From assembly GCF_000374425.1 (NCBI RefSeq), contig NZ_KB894368.1, forward strand, positions 33,505 to 97,504: a stretch of 64,000 nt of DNA, read 5' to 3'. Under the pieces are notes generated by a model. That model saw nothing but the letters and a program-made list of their open reading frames with translations, was not told the origin of the DNA and did not search any database. Below are positions 16,781 to 26,238 of the stretch, piece by piece. The position numbers and the translations under genes were made by a program. The stretch comes from Acinetobacter tjernbergiae DSM 14971 = CIP 107465. GTDB lineage: Bacteria > Pseudomonadota > Gammaproteobacteria > Pseudomonadales > Moraxellaceae. Every line of letters starts with the position of its first letter. The stretch's first letter is position 1.

Positions 16781-17881
16781 TTGATTATTCGGCGTTATCT
16801 CGTCAAACAAGTGGTATCTACCTCTTTGGTTGTGACGGCCTTGCTCACTTTAATTATTATGGGTGGACAGTTAATCAAGATATTTGGACGAGCTGCACAA
16901 GGGCGTTTAGATGCTAATGTGTTGCTGAGTATTATTGCTTATCGTTTGCCAGAATTTCTGACCTTAATTTTGCCATTAGGCTTCTTTATTGGACTCATGT
17001 TGGTTTTCGGTCGTCTATACGTTGACCATGAGATGGCGGTTCTAAATGGTAGTGGTGTTAGCCGTAATCAATTAGCCAAACTTTTATTGCCAATGACCTT
17101 TGTGTTCTTGATTGTTCAGGCGATATTGATGTTTTGGGGTTCATCATCGGGGATACGTGCTTACGAAAGTTTAATGCAGACACAGGCGGTACGAGCAGGT
17201 TTTGATTTGGTTAGACCCAAAGAGTTTATTTCCTCAGGTCCCTATACTATTTATGCAGGTTCCTTGTCTGAAGACCGTAAAAATTTAAAAGATATTTTTT
17301 ATTATCAAAAAGCAGATCGTGAAGATAAACCTGATGTGATGATTTTAGCCAAAGAAGCGACACGTGTTGAAATGGCAAACGATACCGCCAATGTTGTTGA
17401 TTTGGTTCAAGGTCGCCGCTACGAAATTTACCCAAATCAACCACGATATACTCAAGCAGAATTTCAATCTTATCGTTTACGTTTGGAAAATGATAAAGAT
17501 GTAAAATTTGAAAGTGATGATGTGGAAGCTTTACCCATGTCTAAGCTATGGCAGAAGCGCGATGATGCTGTGATTCGAAGTGAACTTGGTTGGCGTATTT
17601 TTGGTCCATTTGTAATTATCATTGCATTAATGCTCGCGGTGGCTTTATCAGAGGTCAATCCTCGTCAAGGTCGATATTACCGTTTGCTTCCTGCAATCTT
17701 TATTTTCGCGAGTTTAATTGTGTTGATGATCGCGATTAAAACGCGAATTAGTAAAGGTGAATTAGATATTTGGGTTTATCCCGTGGCATTACTGGTTTAT
17801 GCCATTGCAGCAGCTCTTTTTGCCCGTAAACAAAAATTAGCACCAAAACTTAAGAAAAGTATTCAGCGAGTGGGGTTGTAA
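16781..17881 (+). CDS. lptF: LPS/LOS export permease LptF
   Basis: A 366-residue inner-membrane protein with six predicted helices and a large periplasmic domain (about 105-265). It starts MIIRRYLVKQVVSTSLVV from a TTG codon preceded by GGAAG. LptF and LptG form the transmembrane part of the LptB2FG ABC exporter that moves lipopolysaccharide to the outer membrane. The stop overlaps the lptG start by one base (TAATG). Confidence 0.93.
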   Translation: MIIRRYLVKQVVSTSLVVTALLTLIIMGGQLIKIFGRAAQGRLDANVLLSIIAYRLPEFLTLILPLGFFIGLMLVFGRLYVDHEMAVLNGSGVSRNQLAKLLLPMTFVFLIVQAILMFWGSSSGIRAYESLMQTQAVRAGFDLVRPKEFISSGPYTIYAGSLSEDRKNLKDIFYYQKADREDKPDVMILAKEATRVEMANDTANVVDLVQGRRYEIYPNQPRYTQAEFQSYRLRLENDKDVKFESDDVEALPMSKLWQKRDDAVIRSELGWRIFGPFVIIIALMLAVALSEVNPRQGRYYRLLPAIFIFASLIVLMIAIKTRISKGELDIWVYPVALLVYAIAAALFARKQKLAPKLKKSIQRVGL

Positions 17882-18951
17882 TGTTAGCACGTCGAATAGT
17901 CGCCAAACATGTGACAAAAACCACTGTCCTCGCGATGCTAGGTACAACACTTGTGTTGTCTTTTTTACAAGTATTATTCACTTATTTGGGTGAATTGGGC
18001 TCACTCAAGCCAACTTATACTGCGTGGCAAGCATTTCTCTATGTGATGTGGGGTGCACCTCGTTATTTATATGAGATTTTACCTGTGGCAGCACTCATTG
18101 GTTCTGTTTTAGGTTTAGGTGCACTCGCGTCTAATAGTGAACTCATTGTGATGCGCTCAGTGGGAATCAGTTTATGGCGTATAGTTGGGTGGGTGATGCG
18201 TTCAGCATTGTTGCTGATTGTTCTATCTTTTGTACTGAGTGAATGGGTGATCCCATATACCAATGAAAAAGCACAAAGTATTAAAAAACAGCGTAGTGTT
18301 GTTGCTTTAGGTGAAGTAAAAGGCTATTGGTCGCGTGAAGGGCAACGGTTTATTTATATTGATTATGCGAATTCACAAGGTCAACTTCGTAATGTTCAAG
18401 CAATTGATTTTGATCAAAACTATCGTTTGCAATCATTTGTAACAGCGGAAAAAGGTCAGTTTGTAAAAGAAGGGCAATGGAGTTTAGAACAAGCTCATCA
18501 AGTTGATCTACTCGCGCAAGGTAATGCGATTAAAACGGATCATGAGCAACAGGTGCTAGGTTTGGCTCTACAGCCTAAATATGTACATATGGTGACTTTA
18601 GATCCAGATGATTTGTCTCCAAGCCAACTGATCAGTTTTATGCAGTACTTAGCGGAATATAGTCAAGTTCCAAAAACCTATGAATTGGCTTTTTGGCAAA
18701 AGGTCACAGCACCATTTGCTTTAATTACTTTGGTTCTGATCGCTTGTTCGTTTATTTTCGGCCCACTGCGTCAACAATCGATGGGCTTTAGGCTCGTGAT
18801 TGCACTTTTTACGGGGTTAGGATTCTTCTATTTACAAGACTTCTTGGGTTATGCAAGTTTAGTCTATGCACCATCACCTGCTTGGTTTGTACTGTTACCC
18901 GTTGTGTTGATGTTTATGGTCGGTAGTTACTTGTTGTATCGAGCAAGGTAG
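17881..18951 (+). CDS. lptG: LPS/LOS export permease LptG
   Basis: A 356-residue partner of LptF with the same six-helix layout. It begins MLARRIVAKHVTKTTVLAML, has the helix pair around APRYLYEILPVAALIGSVLGLG, and ends in the paired C-terminal helices. It is translationally coupled to lptF. Confidence 0.93.
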   Translation: MLARRIVAKHVTKTTVLAMLGTTLVLSFLQVLFTYLGELGSLKPTYTAWQAFLYVMWGAPRYLYEILPVAALIGSVLGLGALASNSELIVMRSVGISLWRIVGWVMRSALLLIVLSFVLSEWVIPYTNEKAQSIKKQRSVVALGEVKGYWSREGQRFIYIDYANSQGQLRNVQAIDFDQNYRLQSFVTAEKGQFVKEGQWSLEQAHQVDLLAQGNAIKTDHEQQVLGLALQPKYVHMVTLDPDDLSPSQLISFMQYLAEYSQVPKTYELAFWQKVTAPFALITLVLIACSFIFGPLRQQSMGFRLVIALFTGLGFFYLQDFLGYASLVYAPSPAWFVLLPVVLMFMVGSYLLYRAR

Positions 18952-18965
18952 AAAATTGGATTTTT

Positions 18966-19466
18966 ATGCAGATCAAAATTGTTTCTGGTGGGCAAACTGG
19001 TGTTGATCGAGGTGCATTGGATGCAGCTCTATCTGTTGGGGTTCCATGTGGTGGTTGGTGTCCAGAAGGTCGAATGGCTGATGATGGCATCATCCCAGAC
19101 TATTACCCATTAACTGTCTTGGAAAGTAGTGGTTATAGAAAAAGAACCAAGCAGAATGTTCAGGATAGTGATGCTACAGTGATTATTTATTTTGACTATA
19201 TTTTTCCAAATGGAGGGACTGAGCTTACTTTATTAGAATGTATCAAACAAAGAAAACCATATTTGCTTATTGATGGAAATGAGTTTTCTATTGAGCGTGC
19301 AGCTAAAAGGATATATTCATTTTATGAGAAAAATAACATACTCATTTTAAATATTGCTGGACCTAAAGGTTCAAACTTACCACAGGCGCATCATTATACA
19401 CAGCAGGTTATTACCACTATGCTGAATCAAGTCCTAGATCAAAATACAATTAAAAACTCAATATAA
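18966..19466 (+). CDS. SLOG-fold putative molybdenum carrier / YpsA-like protein
   Basis: A 166-residue soluble protein. It begins IKIVSGGQTGVDRGALDAALSVGVPCGGWCPEGRMADDG, the glycine-rich nucleotide-binding signature of the 'putative molybdenum carrier' branch of the SLOG (TIGR00725/DprA-like Rossmann) superfamily. Conserved NGGTELTLLEC and NIAGPKGSNLP segments follow. The exact ligand is unproven. It lies 14 bases after lptG and before gpmI, where nothing else suggests a molybdenum pathway, so it may be an accessory insertion riding on the lpt transcript. Confidence 0.72.
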   Translation: MQIKIVSGGQTGVDRGALDAALSVGVPCGGWCPEGRMADDGIIPDYYPLTVLESSGYRKRTKQNVQDSDATVIIYFDYIFPNGGTELTLLECIKQRKPYLLIDGNEFSIERAAKRIYSFYEKNNILILNIAGPKGSNLPQAHHYTQQVITTMLNQVLDQNTIKNSI

Positions 19467-19579
19467 GCATTCATTTTCGATGGTTTTAATTGGTGAAAGC
19501 CATCATTAACGCCATAGAGAATTACTGCAAATTTCGGTAAAATACGCCGATCAAATGATAGACAAATAGAGAATCCATT

Positions 19580-21124
19580 ATGACGGATGCAAATGCTGGC
19601 AAAATTCCTCACGTTCTTGTAATTATGGATGGTGTAGGACATCGTGAAGCCGTTGAAGATAATGCTTATTTAGCAGCAAAAACACCAAATCTCAGCACGA
19701 TGAAAGCGAAGCATCCAAATAGTTTGATTTCTGGTTCGGGCGAAGATGTGGGCTTACCAGATGGTCAAATGGGCAACTCTGAAGTTGGACACATGAACCT
19801 TGGTGCAGGTCGCGTGTTGTATCAAGATTTTACTCGTATTACCAAAGATATTCGTACTGGCGATTTTTTTGAGCATGAAGTATTAATTGATGCCGTAGAA
19901 AAAGCCAAAGCAGCGCATGGTGCTGTGCATGTGATGGGGCTACTTTCAGAAGGTGGTGTTCACTCGCATGAAGATCATATTGTGGCAATGTGTGAATTGG
20001 CATTAAAACGTGGTGCAACCGTATATTTACATGCTTTCCTCGATGGTCGTGATACGCCACCACGCAGTGCCAAACCTTCGTTAGAAAAATTGGATGCTTT
20101 ATTTGCACAATATCCAAATCAAGGTCGTATTGTGTCGATGATTGGGCGTTATTTTGCAATGGATCGTGATAATCGTTGGGATCGTGTTGAGCAAGCCTAT
20201 CGTTTAATGACAGAAGGTGAGGCAGCACGTGTTGTAAACTCAGCGGTTGAGGGCTTGGCGCAAGCCTATGCTGAGAACGAGAATGATGAGTTCGTTAAAG
20301 CAACACGTATTGGTGAAATTGTTAAAGTACAAGATGGTGACAGCATTGTATTTATGAATTTCCGTGCGGATCGCGCTCGTGAGATTACCCGTGCATTTGT
20401 TGAGAAAGATTTTACTGGGTTTACGCGTAAAGTCGTTCCAAGTTTGTCTAAATTCGTGATGTTAACGCGTTATCAAGCAAGTATTGATGCACCTGTGGCT
20501 TATATGCCTCAAGCGTTAAAAAATTCAATTGGTGAATATTTATCTAGTCTAGGTAAAACCCAATTACGAATTGCTGAAACTGAGAAATATGCACATGTGA
20601 CCTTCTTCTTTAGCGGTGGACGTGAAGATGAGTATGAAGGTGAAAAACGTATTTTGATCCCATCTCCGAATGTCGCAACTTATGATTTGAAGCCTGAAAT
20701 GAGTGCTTATGAAGTCACAGATGAGTTGGTGAATGCAATTAATTCAGGTGAGTTCGATCTGTTGGTGGTGAACTTTGCCAATGGTGATATGGTTGGACAT
20801 ACAGGCGTATTTGATGCTGCGGTGAAAGCCGTGGAAACCGTTGATACGTGTTTGGGGCGTGTCTATGAGGCAGTGATGGCAAACAAAGGTCATATGTTAA
20901 TTACCGCCGATCATGGTAATGTAGAGCAAATGCAAGACTACGACAGTGGGCAAGTTCATACGCAACATACCACTGAATTGGTGCCATTTATCTATGTTGG
21001 CCCAACACAAGCAACCATTGCTGAAGGCGGTGTCTTAGCTGATGTTGCACCAACTTTACTTCATTTGATGCATATTCCTGTACCTTCAGACATGCAAGGC
21101 AAGAACTTAATTACTTTAAAATAA
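19580..21124 (+). CDS. gpmI: 2,3-bisphosphoglycerate-independent phosphoglycerate mutase
   Basis: A 514-residue alkaline-phosphatase superfamily enzyme of glycolysis. It begins [12 protein letters not shown] (metal Asp) and contains the catalytic Ser in [19 protein letters not shown]. The substrate loop is [14 protein letters not shown], and the manganese-binding C-terminal motifs include [12 protein letters not shown] and [11 protein letters not shown]. Length is as expected for the family. Confidence 0.96.
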   Translation: MTDANAGKIPHVLVIMDGVGHREAVEDNAYLAAKTPNLSTMKAKHPNSLISGSGEDVGLPDGQMGNSEVGHMNLGAGRVLYQDFTRITKDIRTGDFFEHEVLIDAVEKAKAAHGAVHVMGLLSEGGVHSHEDHIVAMCELALKRGATVYLHAFLDGRDTPPRSAKPSLEKLDALFAQYPNQGRIVSMIGRYFAMDRDNRWDRVEQAYRLMTEGEAARVVNSAVEGLAQAYAENENDEFVKATRIGEIVKVQDGDSIVFMNFRADRAREITRAFVEKDFTGFTRKVVPSLSKFVMLTRYQASIDAPVAYMPQALKNSIGEYLSSLGKTQLRIAETEKYAHVTFFFSGGREDEYEGEKRILIPSPNVATYDLKPEMSAYEVTDELVNAINSGEFDLLVVNFANGDMVGHTGVFDAAVKAVETVDTCLGRVYEAVMANKGHMLITADHGNVEQMQDYDSGQVHTQHTTELVPFIYVGPTQATIAEGGVLADVAPTLLHLMHIPVPSDMQGKNLITLK

Positions 21125-21133
21125 GGTGGAAAA

Positions 21134-22309
21134 ATGACCCAACACAACAACATATATCAAGCGATATTTGCAAGTTTGTTGATGTGTTGGGGGAGCCATG
21201 CTTTGGCAGCACCGACACCACATTCATCTGGGTGGAGTGAAGACACAGCCAGTCGTACTGCCGAAGTGCCACTTGAATCTATTCAACAATTTGTACAAAT
21301 CTATGGCATTGTTAAAGATAACTATGTAGATCCAAAGACGGATGATGCGCTATTTCAACAAGCGATAAAGGGTTTGGTGAGTGGTTTAGATCGTTATTCC
21401 CGTTATTTATCTGCTGAAGAATATCGCCAATTGATTCAATACACGGAAGGTGATCTTGCCTCTGTTGATTTCAATTTAAGTTATGATAATCACGAACGTT
21501 TATGGCAGATTCAGGATTTAAAAGCAGGATCTGATTCGAGCAAACTCGGTTTAGCAAATGGGCAAGCTATACTGAAAGTGGATAATCAGGAGCTCAAAAG
21601 TTTAAATCAAGACCAAGTGCAAGGACTGCTTTATGGTTCGATTGGGAGTACGGTACAAATACAGCCAGAAAATAATAATAGTACAGTGATTTTGGTTCGA
21701 AATAAAAAAGTGGAAACGGATATTGAACCTGTTTTATTACATAATCAGGTGCTTGTGCTGAAAATTAAGGTTTTTCAACAAGATACAGCCAATGAGATTA
21801 AACGTCTAATTGAAGAATATAGTTCAACCAAGCTAAAAGCAGTAGTCATTGATCTACGCAATAACCCAGGTGGTTTGTTGTCTGCGGCTGTTGAATCAAC
21901 AGACTTATTCCTAAATCAAGGATTGATTGTGACGACAAAGAGTCGTTCAGAAGGAGATCAACAATTTCAGGCTTTACCCTCAAATGAATTTCAAAATATT
22001 AGGCTGGGAATCTTAATTAACCATCGCTCTGCTTCGGCTGCCGAGGTTTTTACTGCTGCATTAAAAGAACATAAGCGTGCATGGGTGGTAGGTGAAAATA
22101 GTTATGGTAAAGGTGTGGTACAGAAATTATTTCCATTGCCGAGTGGAGCAGCGCTGCAAATGACGGTGTCACATTACTACACACCGAATGGTAATATGAT
22201 TGAAGGGCAAGGAATTCAACCTAATCAGAGTTATCCATTGCTTCCTGAAATGAAAGAAGATAGCTACTTAGAACATGTCACTGATCTAGTCTTAAAAAGT
22301 AAAATTTAG
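21134..22309 (+). CDS. C-terminal processing protease (S41 family)
   Basis: A 391-residue secreted protease. The signal peptide ends near SHALA, followed by a helical N-terminal part (ESIQQFVQIYGIVKDNYVD) and a degenerate PDZ domain (about 110-190). The S41 catalytic core holds the nucleophile in NHRSASAAEVF and the general-base Lys in GENSYGKGVVQKLF. Such periplasmic CtpA/Prc proteins trim C-termini of envelope proteins and peptidoglycan hydrolases. It is 9 bases after gpmI with AAGGTGG before its ATG, so probably co-transcribed. Confidence 0.88.
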   Translation: MTQHNNIYQAIFASLLMCWGSHALAAPTPHSSGWSEDTASRTAEVPLESIQQFVQIYGIVKDNYVDPKTDDALFQQAIKGLVSGLDRYSRYLSAEEYRQLIQYTEGDLASVDFNLSYDNHERLWQIQDLKAGSDSSKLGLANGQAILKVDNQELKSLNQDQVQGLLYGSIGSTVQIQPENNNSTVILVRNKKVETDIEPVLLHNQVLVLKIKVFQQDTANEIKRLIEEYSSTKLKAVVIDLRNNPGGLLSAAVESTDLFLNQGLIVTTKSRSEGDQQFQALPSNEFQNIRLGILINHRSASAAEVFTAALKEHKRAWVVGENSYGKGVVQKLFPLPSGAALQMTVSHYYTPNGNMIEGQGIQPNQSYPLLPEMKEDSYLEHVTDLVLKSKI

Positions 22310-22316
22310 TCAAAAT

Positions 22317-22345
22317 AAAACCCCTTATTTCAGGGGTTTTATTTT
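22317..22345. terminator. Bidirectional terminator between ctp and pilR
   Basis: Hairpin AAAACCCC / GGGGTTTT with an eight-base loop and T-rich tail. It separates the plus-strand gpmI-ctp unit from the convergent pilSR operon. Confidence 0.85.
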
Positions 22346-22351
22346 TAAAGC

Positions 22352-23779
22352 TTATTCATCATCTTCGGTATCTAAACCAAACTTCTTCAAACGATAGCGT
22401 AGAGAACGGAAGGTCATTCCTAATTTTTTAGCTGCTAAAGTTCGATTCCAATGGGTTAAATTCAGTGCATTGAGAAGAATTTCTTTTTCAATATTTTCTA
22501 AATAGAGCTCCAGTCCTTCAGGTGGTAGCTTTTTAGAACCCATAGGGCTAACGCTTGCTACTGTATGATCATTTTCATCTTGTGTTGAAAATGAAACCAT
22601 TGGTGTTGCAATAGGGCTACGTAGTGGAGCAGTTTGAAGATGGGCTAGATCAATGGTTTCATCATCACTGAGCGTAATTGCACGTTCAATAATGTTGCGA
22701 AGCTCACGGACATTACCTGGGAAATACTGCTGTAATAAGAACTGTTCTGCACGAGAAGAGAGGGTTTTAACCGATACTTCCCATTCTTGGCTGATCCTTT
22801 GAATAAAGTGATTTGCGAGCAATAAAATATCTTGTCCACGCTCCCGTAAAGGTGGAAGCACAATATCCATGACGTGGATACGGAAGAATAAATCTTGTCT
22901 GAAGCGACCTTGTTGTACCAGTAACTCAAGATCTTGATGGCTTGCACTAATCACACGGAAATCGACATCAATTTCTTGATCTGAACCCACAGGACGGATC
23001 TTCTTCTCTTGTACTGCACGAAGTAATTTAACTTGCATACTTAAGGGAAGCTCAGCAATTTCATCTAAGAATAAGCTACCACCATGTGCGGAAAGAATTA
23101 AACCTTGTTTGTCTTGCGTTGCACCAGTGAAGCTCCCTTTTTTATGACCAAAAAGTTCACTTTCCATCAATTCAGTTGGAATGGCACCGCAGTTAATTGC
23201 GATAAAAGGACCTTCGCTGCGATTACTCAGGCGATGGACTAAATTCGCAACCACTTCTTTCCCTGTCCCTGATTCACCTGTAATAAATACAGGTGCTTGA
23301 GAGCGCGCAATTTTCTTTAGAGCGATTCGCAATTGCTGAATTGGTGTAGAGCGACCAATCAAAAGTTTATTTTCTAAAGCAGTTTCAGCTGCTTCTTGTT
23401 CTGGTTGTGGGCGATTCAATGCTTTTTGAATCAATTGATCCAAATGTGTTTGATTAACAGGTTTACTGACAAAATCAAATGCGCCTGCTTTTAACGCAGC
23501 AATTGCAATATCCATATTGCCATAGGCTGTTAGTACCGCGATTGGTGTATTTGGATAGTTTTGTGTGACATGTTTGACTAAGTCTAATCCATTGCCATCT
23601 GGAAGATTTAAATCTGTTAAACAAGCATCGTACTGAAACTCGGTAAAGAATTTTTTTGCTTGCTCTACACGATAGGCAAGATGAGTTTTAATGCCCATTC
23701 GTGCAAGCGTCATTTGCATTAAAAGACATAAGTCTTCTTCATCGTCTACGAGTAAGACGAGTGGTTGTTTAATTGCCAT
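22352..23779 (-). CDS. pilR: Sigma-54-dependent response regulator PilR
   Basis: A 475-residue NtrC-class activator. The receiver domain (1-120) has phospho-acceptor Asp56 in LTDLNLPDG. The AAA+ domain has Walker A GESGTGKE, the sigma-54 contact loop GSFTGA (PilR-type variant of GAFTGA), Walker B GGSLFLDEI and PGNVRELRN. The C-terminal Fis-like helix-turn-helix is NRTLAAKKLGMTFRSLRYRLKKFG. PilR activates pilA transcription and type IV pilus functions. It follows pilS with a 22-base gap. Its presence shows that the strain uses sigma-54. Confidence 0.94.
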   Translation of the reverse strand: MAIKQPLVLLVDDEEDLCLLMQMTLARMGIKTHLAYRVEQAKKFFTEFQYDACLTDLNLPDGNGLDLVKHVTQNYPNTPIAVLTAYGNMDIAIAALKAGAFDFVSKPVNQTHLDQLIQKALNRPQPEQEAAETALENKLLIGRSTPIQQLRIALKKIARSQAPVFITGESGTGKEVVANLVHRLSNRSEGPFIAINCGAIPTELMESELFGHKKGSFTGATQDKQGLILSAHGGSLFLDEIAELPLSMQVKLLRAVQEKKIRPVGSDQEIDVDFRVISASHQDLELLVQQGRFRQDLFFRIHVMDIVLPPLRERGQDILLLANHFIQRISQEWEVSVKTLSSRAEQFLLQQYFPGNVRELRNIIERAITLSDDETIDLAHLQTAPLRSPIATPMVSFSTQDENDHTVASVSPMGSKKLPPEGLELYLENIEKEILLNALNLTHWNRTLAAKKLGMTFRSLRYRLKKFGLDTEDDE

Positions 23780-23801
23780 TTCCCCGAGAAACCTAATCTA
23801 A

Positions 23802-25367
23802 TCAATGAATTTTTGAGCATTCAATCCTGAAACATGCTCCTTGTTGTCGCTCTACATATGTGAGCTTTGCATGATTTGCCTCACAAAATGTATGAGACAG
23901 ATACAATCCTAAACCAGTTCCTTTAATTTCGGTACTAAAAAATGGTTTGAATAGTTGAGAAATATCTCGTTTTGCAACTCCAGTACCAAAATCGATCACA
24001 TCAATACACGTTCGACCATCCTTTAGATCGACATTAATCTCAATATATTGTGCATCTACTGCATTATGTCGCAAGGCATTCCGAATGAGATTAATCAAGA
24101 CTTGGCTTAATTGTTTTTGGTCAAACAAAATATTAATACGTTCAGTCAGATTAAGCTTAATCATGTGCTTAGCATCGATTAAATCCTCATTCAACAAACT
24201 TTCAAAAAAATCAGCGAGCTGAATCACTTGAGGATCTGTTGGCTTATTCCGTGCCATGCCTAAGGTATCTTGAACAATATTATCAATACGCTTAGCTTGT
24301 TTACTGATCATACGTGACAGCATTTCTTGTTGATGCGGATCACTGTCCTTGAGTAATTCATTGGCTTGTACAATTGCGGCTAATGGATTGCGAATTTCAT
24401 GTGCAATACTTGCAGAGAGTTGCCCAAGCGCGGCTAATTTGAGTTGTTGTACTTGTTGATTGAGTTTTTGCGCATCTTTTAAGATTAAGAGAACTAATGC
24501 TTGTTCAGGTACGATTAAATGTTTAACGCGGACATTAATGGTATATGGACTTTGTTGTGATTCAAAGCTGAATTCCTCACCATCTTCTAAATCACTAAAC
24601 TTGATCAATTCAAATAAATCGGGTTGCCATTTCAGTAAGGGTGTTTTTTCAGGAGAAATAGGAATATGAATACCTAATAATGTATTGGCTGCGGGATTAG
24701 TGAGTACAATATGATTACTATCGTCTAATACCAAATAGCCATCTTCAATTTGTTCCAAAATATAACGATTAATATTTTGCAATTGATGAATTTCAATTGA
24801 TTGGTGAAAGGTTAATGTTTCTAAAATCTTAAATCTTTGAACTGCGATACGACCAATCGCGTGAACTACAAAAAACAAAAAGGCAAGAAATGCACTATTG
24901 CCGAGATGGTTGAGGTTGTTGTAATCAAAAAAATTACCAAGAAAGCGTTGGTAAACCACCATGATGACTGCAAACAGTGTCACGATGAGAGAAAGATGAG
25001 CATTGAGCAGAATTGCAGATGAGAAAATAATAATCACATACAGCAAACTGAGTTGTAGATTTGGTCCCCCAGCTGAAAATGTAATAATACTTAAGCAAAT
25101 TACATCTACAATAAAAATAAAAATAAGTTGTTTTGTAACTTGTAGCGGAACGAGTTTTAGTAAAAAAAGTTGGAAAATATTGATACTGATGTAACAAATC
25201 AATGTATAAAAATATAGAAAGGGATAGTCGTAATTAGTAGCAAGTTGCTCCGCAGTAAGTAAGTAAATAAGAACAAGACTGATTGAAATAATCAGTCGAT
25301 ATCCACTATACCAAATTCCTAACCGATAAACGGTTTGAGATACTGAGGAAGCAATTTTTCCCAACAT
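23802..25367 (-). CDS. pilS: Sensor histidine kinase PilS
   Basis: A 521-residue membrane kinase. Six hydrophobic segments fall within the first 190 residues. A PAS domain (about 195-300) follows, with LEQIEDGYLVLDDSNHIVLTNPAAN. The HisKA box has phospho-His in ASIAHEIRNPLAAIVQ, and the HATPase domain has N-box NLIRNALRHN and DFGTGVAKRDISQLFKPFFSTEIKGTGLGLYLS. It phosphorylates PilR and, in Pseudomonas, senses pilin in the membrane. First gene of the pilSR operon. Confidence 0.92.
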   Translation of the reverse strand: MLGKIASSVSQTVYRLGIWYSGYRLIISISLVLIYLLTAEQLATNYDYPFLYFYTLICYISINIFQLFLLKLVPLQVTKQLIFIFIVDVICLSIITFSAGGPNLQLSLLYVIIIFSSAILLNAHLSLIVTLFAVIMVVYQRFLGNFFDYNNLNHLGNSAFLAFLFFVVHAIGRIAVQRFKILETLTFHQSIEIHQLQNINRYILEQIEDGYLVLDDSNHIVLTNPAANTLLGIHIPISPEKTPLLKWQPDLFELIKFSDLEDGEEFSFESQQSPYTINVRVKHLIVPEQALVLLILKDAQKLNQQVQQLKLAALGQLSASIAHEIRNPLAAIVQANELLKDSDPHQQEMLSRMISKQAKRIDNIVQDTLGMARNKPTDPQVIQLADFFESLLNEDLIDAKHMIKLNLTERINILFDQKQLSQVLINLIRNALRHNAVDAQYIEINVDLKDGRTCIDVIDFGTGVAKRDISQLFKPFFSTEIKGTGLGLYLSHTFCEANHAKLTYVERQQGACFRIECSKIH

Positions 25368-25391
25368 AGACGATCACTAATACTAATATTG

Positions 25392-26027
25392 TTAAGGTTT
25401 AATGAGCCCATAACGAATGGCGAGATGGGTCAGTTTAACATCACTATCAATCGCTAGTTTTTCAAAAATCCGATAGCGATAGGTATTCACAGTTTTAACA
25501 CTCACAAACAATTTATCTGCGATTTCCTGAGCACTTATACAGTTCACGACCATCATCGCTACTTGCATTTCACGTTCTGAAAGTGCATCAAAAGGAGATT
25601 GTTGCGTATCTGAAAGATATGAACTAGCAAGTTGTTCTGCAATATCGGCACTGAAATATTTACCACCTTGCATCACTTTATTAATTGCACGCACCATCTC
25701 TAAAATCGGTGCGCCTTTGGTAATATAACCTTTTGCACCTGCCTTTAATAACAGCGATGGATAAGGCTCTTCAGCTAAACCACTGACCGCGATTACTTTG
25801 GTTTCTGGCGCAGTTTGTAATAGGCGGCGTGTTGTTTCTACGCCACCAATCCCAGGCATGTTGACATCGAGTAGTACAACTTGAGGATGTTTTTGGCGAA
25901 CTAAAGCAATTGCTTCTTCTCCAGATTCAGCTTGTCCAACGACCTCTACATCTGGGTGGTCTTCCAACATACGACAAATACCTGTACGTACGAGTTCATG
26001 ATCATCAACAATGAGAACAGTGATCAA
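25392..26027 (-). CDS. gacA: GacA/UvrY-type response regulator (NarL family)
   Basis: A 211-residue regulator with an N-terminal receiver (ITVLIVDDHELVRTGICRML; phospho-Asp in VVLLDVNMPG) and a C-terminal LuxR-type helix-turn-helix (SEREMQVAMMVVNCISAQEIADKLFVSVKTVNTYRYRIFEKL). A TTG start at 26027 is preferred because a strong AAGGAGG lies five bases upstream; the longer frame from 26048 would read through that site. Position next to pilRS matches, from memory, A. baumannii GacA (A1S_0236). GacA acts with a distant GacS and CsrA-binding RNAs, and none of these is in the window. Confidence 0.85.
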   Translation of the reverse strand: MITVLIVDDHELVRTGICRMLEDHPDVEVVGQAESGEEAIALVRQKHPQVVLLDVNMPGIGGVETTRRLLQTAPETKVIAVSGLAEEPYPSLLLKAGAKGYITKGAPILEMVRAINKVMQGGKYFSADIAEQLASSYLSDTQQSPFDALSEREMQVAMMVVNCISAQEIADKLFVSVKTVNTYRYRIFEKLAIDSDVKLTHLAIRYGLIKP

Positions 26028-26238
26028 GAAGACCTCCTTTTTTTTCAAAAAACTGGTTTTTTGTTACATAAAGCAAAATGAGCTTGCAATGAAATGACAA
26101 AATTAGCAATCCTATTCTTTGTCTTTAGAGAATAGTTGTACACAATTGTGTCTATAAAAGCTTTACCCGATTTGTTTAAATGTAAGGCATAATGGTGGTA
26201 AGCGCAAATGTGCAGCGTGTTGAGTTGAGTATTGTGTC

